Source: Legionellales bacterium
GTDB taxonomy: Bacteria > Pseudomonadota > Gammaproteobacteria > WLWR01
Assembly (NCBI GenBank): GCA_012103495.1
Contig: WLWR01000001.1
Span: 1 to 25,901, forward strand
Direction of reading: 5' to 3'
DNA length: 25,901 nucleotides
The notes beneath the pieces are model-generated. The model saw nothing but the letters and a program-made list of their open reading frames with translations, made no database searches and was not told the origin of the DNA. Below are positions 1 through 6,756 of the stretch, in pieces. Position numbers and translations under genes: made by a program. Every line of letters begins with the position of its first letter. Within the stretch, counting starts at the first letter, position 1.

Positions 1-1142
1 AAAGTGGTTTCGCCAAGGTGGTCAAGCAATTGAGCTAATGTGAGGTATGTGTGAGGACGTGGCTGCAATTGTAAACTTTCAATAAGATACTCGCGAGCTT
101 GCCCCCATAATTCATTGGCAATGGCCAAGCGGGCCAGTGTCAGTAATAACGTTGCACGATGCGGGGTGGTTTTGAGCCAGCTTTTGGCGATGGTCAATTG
201 CTTATCCAGAAAGCGACTGTGAGTGTGGCCATACAGTTCGATCAGTACAGCGTTGGCTGGATGCAACTTAAGAGCGGTGCGTAATCCACGTTCAGCCTGA
301 TCTGTTTGTTGATAATGTAGTAACCCGCGGACGTGCTCGGTAATTAATAAAGGTTCTTGTTGCAAGGTATGAGACAACGATTGCCACACCCGGTGCAATT
401 TGGCGCCTTGATCCTCGGCGGTGCGCGCTTGTTGCAACAAATGTTGTTTAATGATCAATTCTTCACGCTGTAAGGTTGCTCGGTTGAGTGCAGATTTTGC
501 TTTCAGTGAGGGCAACAGTTCGGCGCATTGCGACCAATCACCCTGGGCCCGATAAATTTGCAATCGCAATGCCAATTCCCGAGGGTGTTGTGCGTGCTGC
601 GATGGTAACTCATTTAAGAGTGATAACGCGGCTAAATATTGTTGGTCATCAATTTGGAATTGTGCTTTTGTGAGCTGAATGGTCAGATGTGCATGGGGAT
701 GTTTGCGCTGGGCTTTGGCTAAATAGTGATCTCGCTGTTCATCGTTGTGTTGATGCTGTGCCGCTTGCGCGCACAATAAATAGTGAGCCAGTGACGCTTG
801 GGTATTGGCAGCGGCTTTGCTTAAATGCTTTTTTGCACGTGGCCAATCGCCAATGGCATATGCAAGCAATCCTTGATCCGTATCGGTTTGAGCACGCTGT
901 TGACGACGGTGCTGATACCAAACCGTGGCGCGTTGTTTGAAATGAAAGACATAAGAAAGCAAATGTCCCAGCCAACGTAATAACAACAAGGTGAGCAATA
1001 ATAAAATGATCGCTAGCCATAATGGCATTTCCATAGTCCACTGATGATAAGCCAGCAAGACATAGCCGGGATCGTTGACAACCAAAATACCCAGTACCGT
1101 TGCAACAACGGTAACTAAAATAATACCGATAAACCATTTCAT
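1..1142 (-). CDS. hemY: HemY, membrane-anchored TPR protein of the heme operon (3' end outside window)
   Basis: The reading frame opens with an ATG at 1142 that overlaps the hemX stop (ATGA, 1139-1142) and stays open to base 1, giving about 380 residues; the C-terminus lies beyond the window. The family is usually about 390-400 residues, so little is missing. The N-terminus reads MKWFIGIILVTVVATVLGIL, then a DPGYVLLAYHQWTMEMPLW segment typical of HemY, then a second membrane segment (about residues 43-61). The remainder is helical and rich in Ala, Leu, Gln and His, as expected for tetratricopeptide-like repeats. Family knowledge: HemY of proteobacteria is an inner-membrane TPR protein linked to late heme synthesis, and is not the Bacillus protoporphyrinogen oxidase of the same name. 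Its exact role is unsettled. It is the last visible gene of hemC-hemD-hemX-hemY. The identification is firm. Confidence 0.93.
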   Translation of the reverse strand, partial: MKWFIGIILVTVVATVLGILVVNDPGYVLLAYHQWTMEMPLWLAIILLLLTLLLLRWLGHLLSYVFHFKQRATVWYQHRRQQRAQTDTDQGLLAYAIGDWPRAKKHLSKAAANTQASLAHYLLCAQAAQHQHNDEQRDHYLAKAQRKHPHAHLTIQLTKAQFQIDDQQYLAALSLLNELPSQHAQHPRELALRLQIYRAQGDWSQCAELLPSLKAKSALNRATLQREELIIKQHLLQQARTAEDQGAKLHRVWQSLSHTLQQEPLLITEHVRGLLHYQQTDQAERGLRTALKLHPANAVLIELYGHTHSRFLDKQLTIAKSWLKTTPHRATLLLTLARLAIANELWGQAREYLIESLQLQPRPHTYLTLAQLLDHLGETT

Positions 1143-2200
1143 GAGGTGGATTCCGTGGTGGGTTGTGTGAATTGCTGTTTTAACAAGCGTTGTACTTGTT
1201 GCAGGGAAGTGTGGATGTCTGGCAACGCTGGATCCAGATCCAGTTGTTGCAATGTTTGCAATTGTAGCAATACCTGCTGGGTGAGAGGGGCTTTCACATC
1301 AAATGAGCGGTTCACTCGATCGATCACTTGGGTTAAAGATTGTTGATACACCGAGGCTTGATGATGTAGCACGGCCCATTGAGCTTGTTGCATCAAGGCA
1401 GCTAACTGTTGAAGCAGGTGTTGATGTTGCATGGTTGATAGAAGTGGCTCTATCGGTTGTGCGTGGTGACGAATGACGATCAATTGGGATAGTTGTTGCC
1501 ACAGTGTTTGTAATTTCTTTTGCCAGTAATCCAGTGATGTTTTATCGGTAGGCGATGTATCGTGAGTGTCAGACAATGTGGATGAAGATTCGGGTGGCAG
1601 CGTGATCGTGCTGGGCAATTGCTCCAGTTGTTGGGCAACCGCGTTGAGTTGGGTTAGCAGGTCACTGACGTCGATAATGGGAATGGTGCTAAGGGCGCTG
1701 ATTTCTTGTGCCAATTGATCGCGAAGCGGGTACACCGCTGGATCAGCAATGGTTTGCAAAGTGTCGTTGGCCAGCGTCAACAATTGTAAGGCAGAGGCAA
1801 TGTCTTTTTGCCAATACAAGGTTAGGTAGGCTTGTTGTAATAATTCTTGTACGGTCACCAAATCCCATTGTTGGGTGAGGGCTGGATGTTGCAGGGCTGT
1901 TTGTAAGGTTTGTGTTTGTTGCGCAATTTGTTGTTCCAAGGCTTGATGATGTTCGACAAGGGTGGTCAATTGTGTTTGCAATTGGGTTACGTTGTGTTGG
2001 GATTGGCTTGCTCGCATTTGCAAGGGGTGCCATTGATTTTGCCAAAACACGATGCCTGCGATGATGAGGGCGATTAATAGCAAGACACTACTACCACCGA
2101 AGATAAGTGGCCAGTTCAATCGCGGTTTATTGTTTCGAGGCGAGGGTGGGGTGGTGGAAGCGTCTACCGGTTTGGCCGACGGTTTGGATGGTGTTGTCAT
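1139..2200 (-). CDS. hemX: HemX, single-pass membrane protein of the heme operon
   Basis: This 353-residue protein has a Pro/Ser/Thr-rich cytoplasmic N-terminus (1-31), one membrane helix at about 32-54 (LIFGGSSVLLLIALIIAGIV) and a long Gln-rich, coiled-coil-like periplasmic part with heptad-type Leu/Gln spacing from about 60 to 120. Many databases label such proteins uroporphyrinogen-III C-methyltransferase, but I see no methyltransferase fold and would not use that name. The start ATG at 2200 directly follows the hemD stop (TAA-ATG), with an AAAAGGA ribosome binding site about 7 bases upstream inside hemD. The stop overlaps the hemY start. Family knowledge: HemX is thought to help organise late heme synthesis at the membrane; a precise activity is not established. 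Very high Gln content (QQ, QQQ runs) is the main oddity. Confidence 0.92.
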   Translation of the reverse strand: MTTPSKPSAKPVDASTTPPSPRNNKPRLNWPLIFGGSSVLLLIALIIAGIVFWQNQWHPLQMRASQSQHNVTQLQTQLTTLVEHHQALEQQIAQQTQTLQTALQHPALTQQWDLVTVQELLQQAYLTLYWQKDIASALQLLTLANDTLQTIADPAVYPLRDQLAQEISALSTIPIIDVSDLLTQLNAVAQQLEQLPSTITLPPESSSTLSDTHDTSPTDKTSLDYWQKKLQTLWQQLSQLIVIRHHAQPIEPLLSTMQHQHLLQQLAALMQQAQWAVLHHQASVYQQSLTQVIDRVNRSFDVKAPLTQQVLLQLQTLQQLDLDPALPDIHTSLQQVQRLLKQQFTQPTTESTS

Positions 2201-3001
2201 TTATATTCCTTTTGCCGTTGGTTGGCGTGAAAATAAAGTGGCATTCATTAATAAGGTGCTAATCATAGCATCATCACTGGCGTTTTGGGCAATCAAGGGT
2301 TTATGTACGAGTGAATAACGTTGCAAATGATTGGCAATGCGTTGGCTACTGACAACCCATTGTCGTTGTTGTAACCAGGTTGTGCCGGTGGGAGCAAATA
2401 GGGTCCATAAATTATCGGCGCTGACAATACTGGTGCTAATAATCGCGTTAACCCCGGTTTGTAAAAGATGGATTTGCTTATTGGGATCTGGGGTTGGCAA
2501 GGCGCGTTGATAGCAAATGATTTCCGTTATTTGGGCACCTCGCTCGCGTAATGTGTCGGTTAATAATGGACGCCCTCCTTCGCCTTTGAAAATGACAATG
2601 TGTTGCTGGGTAACCAATTGCAATGATGGCAATGTCAGAGTGTCTTCTGCTGAATAGTGAGGCGTTGGATAAAAAACGTGTTGTGCACCATGGTCACGCA
2701 ATAAATTTGCCGAGGGTTCACCCATGGCGATGCATGGCAATTGACGCCAAGCAATGGTTGGCGTCTGTTGTAACAAAGGGCATCCCTGTGTGATGGCATT
2801 GGGACTGATAAAAATCAATTGATCAATCGCTGGCTTTTTAGCCAGTTGTGCCGCCAATTGTGATTGGGTCAACCGTGGGATAATGTTGATGGTGGCGAAT
2901 AATTCAACCTGTCCTCCCAAGCTGCTAATGCGTTGCGCCAAGCGCTGTGCTTGCGATTGGGGACGGGTAATTAATGCGTGTAAGCTTGCTAATTCATTCA
3001 T
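2201..3001 (-). CDS. hemD: Uroporphyrinogen-III synthase
   Basis: The enzyme closes and rearranges hydroxymethylbilane to uroporphyrinogen III, the branch point to heme and siroheme. I chose the ATG at 3001 (MNELASLHALITRPQSQAQR), giving 266 residues, the normal family size (about 245-265). A longer frame to 3154 only adds residues read out of frame from hemC. The chosen start overlaps the hemC TGA (ATGA, 2998-3001). The N-terminal LITRPQ..A..L...I...GG pattern and later segments such as LIFISPNAI, PCIAMGEPSANLL, IVIFKGEGGRPLL and AIISTSIVSADNL match the two-domain HemD fold, a family with low overall conservation. Context (hemC before, hemX after) supports the call. A C-terminal extension (FSRQPTAKGI) is unremarkable. 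Confidence 0.95.
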   Translation of the reverse strand: MNELASLHALITRPQSQAQRLAQRISSLGGQVELFATINIIPRLTQSQLAAQLAKKPAIDQLIFISPNAITQGCPLLQQTPTIAWRQLPCIAMGEPSANLLRDHGAQHVFYPTPHYSAEDTLTLPSLQLVTQQHIVIFKGEGGRPLLTDTLRERGAQITEIICYQRALPTPDPNKQIHLLQTGVNAIISTSIVSADNLWTLFAPTGTTWLQQRQWVVSSQRIANHLQRYSLVHKPLIAQNASDDAMISTLLMNATLFSRQPTAKGI

Positions 3002-3930
3002 GATTGTGCCAATACCTGTTGAATTAATGCCAATGCACCTTGCGCTTTTAAATCGGTGATCACTTGTTGCGCCAATGGATCGGCTTGATCGCAAGCGCCG
3101 CGGATTTGACTCTCTAATAGTGGTTTCCCACTTGGGTGCGCTACCCGTGCACAAATGCTGATCTGTTGATCAATGAATTGCGCATGAACGGCCAGTGGAA
3201 CTTGACAACTGCCACCCAATGCACTGCTTACCGTGCGCTCGCAGTGCAAACACAAGGCTGTGAGGGGATCATGCAGCGGGGCGATCAATTGACGAATGTG
3301 TTGATCGGTTTGACGACACTCAATGCCCAAGGCTCCTTGACCGGGTGCCGGTAATAATTGATCGATGGTAAACAAATGTTGAATGCGATCGGTGAAGTTC
3401 AAGCGTTGTAAACCAGCGGCGGCTAACACGATCGCGTCAAAGTCACCACGATCTAATTTTTGCAAACGGGTATTCACATTGCCGCGTAAGGGTAGGATGT
3501 TGAGGTCGGCACGTAAATGTTTTAACTGACTTTGACGACGTAAACTACTGGTGCCGACCTTGCTACCAATCGGCAATTGAATAAAATCTATTGAATGAGG
3601 GCAGACCAAAGCATCGCATGCTTCGGCACGTTGGCAAATAACCGGTAAACATAATCCTGCCGGGAAGGTCGCCGGAACGTCTTTCATGGAATGCACAGCA
3701 ATGTCTGCCTGTTGGTTGAGCAAGGCTTTTTCCAATTCTTTGACGAATAAACCTTTGCCGCCGACTTTGGTCAAGGAGCGATCTAAAATTTGATCGCCTT
3801 GGGTAACCAATGGAATGATTTGAATGGTCAATTGCGGATGGCGTTGTTGCAATTGTTGTCCAATAAAATTTGCCTGCCATAAAGCCAATGGACTTTTGCG
3901 TGTTGCGATGCGAAGGGTGGAGAGTAACAT
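2998..3930 (-). CDS. hemC: Porphobilinogen deaminase (hydroxymethylbilane synthase)
   Basis: The enzyme polymerises four porphobilinogens into hydroxymethylbilane in the cytoplasm. I chose the ATG at 3930 (MLLSTLRIATRKSPLALWQA), giving 310 residues. This fits the family size, and with it the cofactor cysteine falls at residue 242 (LGGSCQVPLAVHA) and the catalytic aspartate at 84 (HSMKDVP), matching the E. coli numbering. A longer frame to 3966 adds 12 unsupported residues. Other marks are the substrate-binding arginine regions (GTSSLRRQSQL, LRGNVNTRLQKLD) and the APGQGALGIECR motif. It is the first gene of the hem operon, with a possible promoter at 3962-3990. I see no good Shine-Dalgarno sequence upstream of 3930. 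Confidence 0.97.
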   Translation of the reverse strand: MLLSTLRIATRKSPLALWQANFIGQQLQQRHPQLTIQIIPLVTQGDQILDRSLTKVGGKGLFVKELEKALLNQQADIAVHSMKDVPATFPAGLCLPVICQRAEACDALVCPHSIDFIQLPIGSKVGTSSLRRQSQLKHLRADLNILPLRGNVNTRLQKLDRGDFDAIVLAAAGLQRLNFTDRIQHLFTIDQLLPAPGQGALGIECRQTDQHIRQLIAPLHDPLTALCLHCERTVSSALGGSCQVPLAVHAQFIDQQISICARVAHPSGKPLLESQIRGACDQADPLAQQVITDLKAQGALALIQQVLAQS

Positions 3931-3961
3931 AATAAACAGTCTGGTTAGCCGATGGGCGCCT

Positions 3962-3990
3962 ATCATACTATTTGCGTTGGTATGACAAAA
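3962..3990 (-). promoter_or_regulatory. Possible promoter of the hemCDXY operon
   Basis: On the minus strand TATGAT (3967-3962) resembles a -10 box. Upstream, TTTTGT (3990-3985) lies 17 bases away, and the better -35 match TTGTCA (3988-3983) lies only 15 bases away. It sits about 32 bases upstream of the chosen hemC start. This is a consensus match by eye only. Confidence 0.35.
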
Positions 3991-4078
3991 GGGTGGCTAT
4001 TTCGGTACAGTTGACGCGAACAGCCTTCTTTAGCGTATCTTGGATGGAGATTATACTCCAAAATACTTACATAGCCAT

Positions 4079-4102
4079 CGGTGTTGCTCTTTCTCAACAC
4101 CG
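4079..4102. repeat. Perfect 8-bp inverted repeat (hairpin)
   Basis: CGGTGTTG (4079-4086) and CAACACCG (4095-4102) are exact reverse complements around an 8-base loop. There is no T-tract on either side, so it is not a classical intrinsic terminator. It lies next to the dispersed repeat at 4111-4158 and may belong to the same element. Confidence 0.6.
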
Positions 4103-4110
4103 TCTTCGTC

Positions 4111-4158
4111 CAATCTGCACACAAAGCCGGGTTTTCCCCGAGATTTAAAATTTTGGTG
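4111..4158 (-). repeat. Dispersed intergenic repeat, copy A
   Basis: Read on the minus strand, this copy has CCAAAATTTTAAATCTCGGG followed by a GGGAAAA-CC-GGCTTTG block. Its core (4137-4158) shares 22 identical bases with the copy at 22312-22333. The G-rich side aligns with the copies at 6664-6717 and 16536-16591. In one frame it encodes the peptide KILNLGEN. Confidence 0.7.
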
Positions 4159-4309
4159 CATAGTTGCGACAAAAGTAGTATAAATTTGCAAATGCTTTAT
4201 ACTTTGAGACGTTTTTGTAGACAGAGCATGCGTAAATAAATGTGATTGAGCGAAGTTGGGAGCGTTTAATCCGATTCATAAATAGCAAGATGATGGACAA
4301 TTATTAATT

Positions 4310-5332
4310 ATGCCTAAATTTTCAATACCCACTTGTTATTTTCCTAGCACGATTTTGTTTGTTGATGACAGTCGCGAGTTTCTAATCAATTTTACCTTAC
4401 AATTGGCGGACAATGTTTCGTATCGCACTTACGATTCGCCGTTTGAAGCATTGGAGGCTTTGCAAGAATTGGATCATCGCGCCAATGAGTTGATGGGACG
4501 GTGTGTCAGCGAATACCATGAAACAACTTCCTCGCCATTGACCAATCAAACGGTGAATTTGGATTTGTCGGCGATTCATTCGGAGGTGTATAACCCCAAT
4601 CGATTTTCAGAAGTGTCGGTCGTGGTGGTGGATTATTCCATGCCGGGCATGCATGGCATTGAGTTTTGTGAGCAAATCAAAAATGAACAGGTGCAGAAAA
4701 TATTATTGACTGGCCAGGCCGATGAAAAATTAGCGGTCGATGCGTTTAATGAGGGCGTCATTCAACGGTACATTCAAAAAAGTCATCCCAATATTTTACA
4801 ACATGTGTTGGATAACATTGCCATGTTGCAAGCGCATTATTTTCAAAATATGTCGGAAATCGCCACCCAAATGTTAGCAGTCAGTGCTCCGGTGTGTTTG
4901 CAAGATGCCGCGTTTGCCGATGCTTTTCGCGCGTATCGGGTTAAGCATCACGTTGTAGAATTTTATTTGTTGGAAAGTTCGGGCAGTTTTTTAATGTTGA
5001 CTGAGCAAGGAGAGATCAGTTTTTTTATTGTCAAAAGTGAGCAAGATTTGCAAATGTATTATGATTTGGCAAACGATGTGCAAGCACCCAAGACCGTGTT
5101 GGAACAACTTGCCAAAGGTGACAAAATTCCAATCATGGCTGATCTCAGTCGAGAAGCGTTGCAAAATCAACGTTGGGAAGATTGTTTGTTACCGGCTCAA
5201 CGCATGGAGGGACGTCAAACCTATTATTATGCGGTCACCGATTGTTATCCTGCTTATCCCATCGACCCTTCTCAAATTTCATCCTACCGTCATTATTTAA
5301 CGACGATGGATTATCAACCGTTTGCAAATTAG
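4310..5332 (+). CDS. Response regulator with a split receiver domain and an unknown C-terminal domain
   Basis: The N-terminal part is a two-component receiver domain with the acidic pair D19-D20 (ILFVDDS), phospho-acceptor D108 (VVVVDYSMPG), T134 (ILLTGQ) and K157 (IQKS). In a normal receiver the acceptor lies about 45-50 residues after the acidic pair; here it is about 88, so an insertion of roughly 40 residues (about 55-98) sits between helix 2 and strand 3. Residues about 160-190 form a helix like those following receivers. The rest (about 195-340) has no DNA-binding, GGDEF, EAL or kinase signature I recognise; it contains FYLLESSGSFLMLTEQGEIS, which looks like a beta-rich sensory fold. 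No partner histidine kinase is present. The stop (5330-5332) lies 13 bases before the cytochrome start, suggesting co-transcription. The start ATG lacks a clear Shine-Dalgarno sequence. Confidence 0.85.
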   Translation: MPKFSIPTCYFPSTILFVDDSREFLINFTLQLADNVSYRTYDSPFEALEALQELDHRANELMGRCVSEYHETTSSPLTNQTVNLDLSAIHSEVYNPNRFSEVSVVVVDYSMPGMHGIEFCEQIKNEQVQKILLTGQADEKLAVDAFNEGVIQRYIQKSHPNILQHVLDNIAMLQAHYFQNMSEIATQMLAVSAPVCLQDAAFADAFRAYRVKHHVVEFYLLESSGSFLMLTEQGEISFFIVKSEQDLQMYYDLANDVQAPKTVLEQLAKGDKIPIMADLSREALQNQRWEDCLLPAQRMEGRQTYYYAVTDCYPAYPIDPSQISSYRHYLTTMDYQPFAN

Positions 5333-5345
5333 GATAGGCTTGCGT

Positions 5346-5792
5346 ATGCGTTACCCCTATTTGATAATAATAATTGGTGCGGTGCTGAATTTACCAATGG
5401 TATCCATCGCGGCTGATTATTATGATCGATCTCAAGAAGCTATCCATCAACGTACGCAACCATTGGGAAAGGTGCAGTTATTGCAACCAGAAACACCGAC
5501 GCCATCAACCGCGCCCACGGTGGATACCGTACAACCGGCCGATGTTGTTTTAAGCGGTGAGCAAGTGTATCAACAGTATTGTGCTTTGTGCCATATCAAT
5601 GGGGTGGCGGGAGCGCCGATGTTGACGGATCAAACTGAGTGGCAAACGCGATTAGCGCAGGGTAAATCAGTTTTATTACAGCACGTGGTGAACGGATATC
5701 GTGCGATGCCAGCCAAAGGCACCTGTACGAAATGCAGCGAACAAGCATTACAAGCAGCGATTGATTACATGTTAGAGCAGGCGGGGTTATGA
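5346..5792 (+). CDS. Cytochrome c5-type monoheme protein, exported
   Basis: From the ATG at 5346 (MRYPYLIIIIGAVLNLPMVS) the 148-residue protein begins with a signal peptide or membrane anchor ending near SIAA-DYY. A Pro/Thr-rich linker (LLQPETPTPSTAPTVDTVQP) follows, then a single class I cytochrome c domain. The heme site is CALCH, and the sixth ligand is likely the methionine in YRAMPAKG. The CTKC pair next to it is typical of cytochrome c5, which carries an extra disulfide near the C-terminus. AGGATAGG lies upstream of this ATG, which is why I prefer it to the ATG at 5322 that overlaps the upstream gene. It acts in the periplasm as an electron carrier. Its stop overlaps the dsbB start, so cytochrome and disulfide oxidoreductase are probably translated together. 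Confidence 0.88.
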   Translation: MRYPYLIIIIGAVLNLPMVSIAADYYDRSQEAIHQRTQPLGKVQLLQPETPTPSTAPTVDTVQPADVVLSGEQVYQQYCALCHINGVAGAPMLTDQTEWQTRLAQGKSVLLQHVVNGYRAMPAKGTCTKCSEQALQAAIDYMLEQAGL

Positions 5793-6298
5793 CACGACAA
5801 CAAGTGAATGGGGTATGCGCGGTGATTTGTTGCGCATTAATTGCGGTGTCTTTGTATTGGCAATACATTGTCGAATTAGCACCGTGTCCACTGTGTTTTA
5901 TTCAGCGATGGATCGTCGTGATTTTGGCGTTGTGGTTTGGACTGGGGATCGCCTTTGCCGATCGAGTGGTGGTGGTGGTCAATCAGTGTTTGATCAGTCT
6001 AACGGCTTTGCTGGGGGTTGTGGTGGCCGGTCATCACAGTTGGTTGCAAATAAGTACCAGCGGTCAACCGACGGCATGTTTGCCTAATTTAGATTACATG
6101 CTGAAGTTTTTGCCTTTATCGGAAACCTTTCGGTTGTTATTCAGCCACGCAGGGGGCTGCGGACAGGTGGATTGGGATTTTTTATTTCTTACCATGCCAA
6201 TGTGGCTGTTCATTTTCTTCTTGGGTTTTTTCTTGGTGGGTTTGTGGGGGTTGCGCCGCACGTCAACCGATTACCGATTTGGGTTGTTTATTAAATAA
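5789..6298 (+). CDS. dsbB: Disulfide bond formation protein B
   Basis: DsbB is a four-helix inner-membrane protein that reoxidises DsbA and passes electrons to quinone. The 169-residue product has the expected length. It carries both cysteine pairs: C33-C36 in APCPLCFIQRW (first periplasmic loop) and C97 and C124 in TACLPN and HAGGCGQVDWDF (second loop). Hydrophobic segments lie near residues 8-28, 41-58, 62-82 and 133-154. The start ATG overlaps the cytochrome stop (ATGA, 5789-5792). No dsbA is nearby. The following cysteine-rich periplasmic and iron-uptake functions elsewhere in the window need no special link to it. The identification is firm. Confidence 0.95.
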   Translation: MTRQQVNGVCAVICCALIAVSLYWQYIVELAPCPLCFIQRWIVVILALWFGLGIAFADRVVVVVNQCLISLTALLGVVVAGHHSWLQISTSGQPTACLPNLDYMLKFLPLSETFRLLFSHAGGCGQVDWDFLFLTMPMWLFIFFLGFFLVGLWGLRRTSTDYRFGLFIK

Positions 6299-6319
6299 AG
6301 GCATATACTCACTCCACCT

Positions 6320-6347
6320 CAAGGTGCGAATGTTAAGTGTGCATCGG
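6320..6347 (+). repeat. Dispersed intergenic repeat, weak copy E
   Basis: CAAGGTGCGAATGTTAAG then TGTGCATCGG aligns with CAAGATGCGAACTTTAAATC and TCGG at 6664-6687 over about 24 positions with several mismatches. The relation is by eye and could be chance. Confidence 0.35.
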
Positions 6348-6593
6348 ACGGCATCTTGCGCCGTTTCTCAAGCAAAAAATCCTCGAATTAGCCTGGCAGT
6401 CCTGCGGTTTTTTCAATCCAAACGTCGCTCTCTACCACCCACTGCGCGTTTAAAATGCCAACTGAAAAATCTTACCAACCGGTAAACATGGGTCGCAGTT
6501 TGACGTGGAATGAGTCTATATCCATCGTACTTGAAGCTTGGCAAATGATTTAAAGAAGCCGTTTTTTATGCCTTTAAGGCGATGCTGTTCACC

Positions 6594-6616
6594 TTGATGC
6601 GACCTAAAATAACGGC
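6594..6616 (+). repeat. Dispersed intergenic repeat, weak copy F
   Basis: TTGATGCGACCTAAAATAAC followed by GG resembles the GATGCGAACTTTAAATCTCGG core of 6667-6687. The match is partial and is listed only because three such motifs lie in one 460-base gap. Confidence 0.3.
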
Positions 6617-6663
6617 CTCTGCCAACAACAATTGATCCGATTATCCTGGCTCTCATTAACATA

Positions 6664-6717
6664 CAAGATGCGAACTTTAAATCTCGGAGAAGAGGTTGGA
6701 TTTGAGTGCAGAGTGCA
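6664..6717 (+). repeat. Dispersed intergenic repeat, copy C
   Basis: CGAACTTTAAATCTCGG (6671-6687) is followed by AGAAGAGGTTGGATTTGAGTG. Aligned to the minus strand of copy A, the stretch TTTAAATCTCGG is identical and the following 25 bases match at most positions (GGGGAAAACCCGGCTTTGTG in copy A). It lies in a convergent intergenic region. Confidence 0.6.
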
Positions 6718-6756
6718 TGTTGCTAAGTTACTTTGATTACGTACCAGTGATCGTTA

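Larger units (their letters stand above)
3931..4309. other. Intergenic region between divergent hemC and response-regulator genes
   Basis: This 379-base stretch holds no gene I would accept. It contains a possible hemC promoter near its left end, a perfect 8-bp hairpin (4079-4102), a short inverted pair TGGAG/CTCCA near 4045-4060, and one copy of the dispersed repeat (4111-4158). A 69-codon minus-strand frame (3963-4172, TTG start) spans the repeat. I treat it as non-genic or a decayed remnant because it has no ribosome binding site and no family I recognise. The right part (about 4175-4300) is AT-rich and probably holds the promoter of the gene at 4310, but no convincing -35/-10 pair stands out. 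Confidence 0.6.
6299..6756. other. Gene-free region between convergent dsbB and vgrG-like genes
   Basis: This 458-base stretch contains no gene I support. It holds a small hairpin CACC-TCAA-GGTG (about 6316-6327), an ACGGC/GCCGT stem (about 6348-6364), one good copy (6664-6717) and two weak copies (6320-6347, 6594-6616) of the dispersed intergenic repeat. Two short frames, a 68-codon one across 6279-6485 and a 22-codon one from ATG 6669 (MRTLNLGEEVGFECRVHVAK...), overlap the repeats; neither has a ribosome binding site and I leave them unannotated. No convincing intrinsic terminator is seen for either flanking gene. Confidence 0.6.

Noticed and set aside
739..1137. 132-codon minus-strand frame MVYRYYFSYRCC
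   Set aside because: It is a shifted frame of hemY; the true frame opens at 1142 and shows the HemY N-terminus and TPR-like sequence.
1139..2200. Uroporphyrinogen-III methyltransferase as the name for hemX
   Set aside because: The sequence is a single-pass coiled-coil protein with no SAM-binding methyltransferase domain.
3963..4172. 69-codon minus-strand frame with TTG start
   Set aside because: It spans repeat copy A and the 8-bp hairpin, has no ribosome binding site and no recognisable family; reported as a repeat instead.
6279..6485. 68-codon plus-strand frame MGCLLNKGIYSLHLK
   Set aside because: It begins inside dsbB in another frame and runs through repeat-like intergenic DNA; no ribosome binding site or homologue I recognise.
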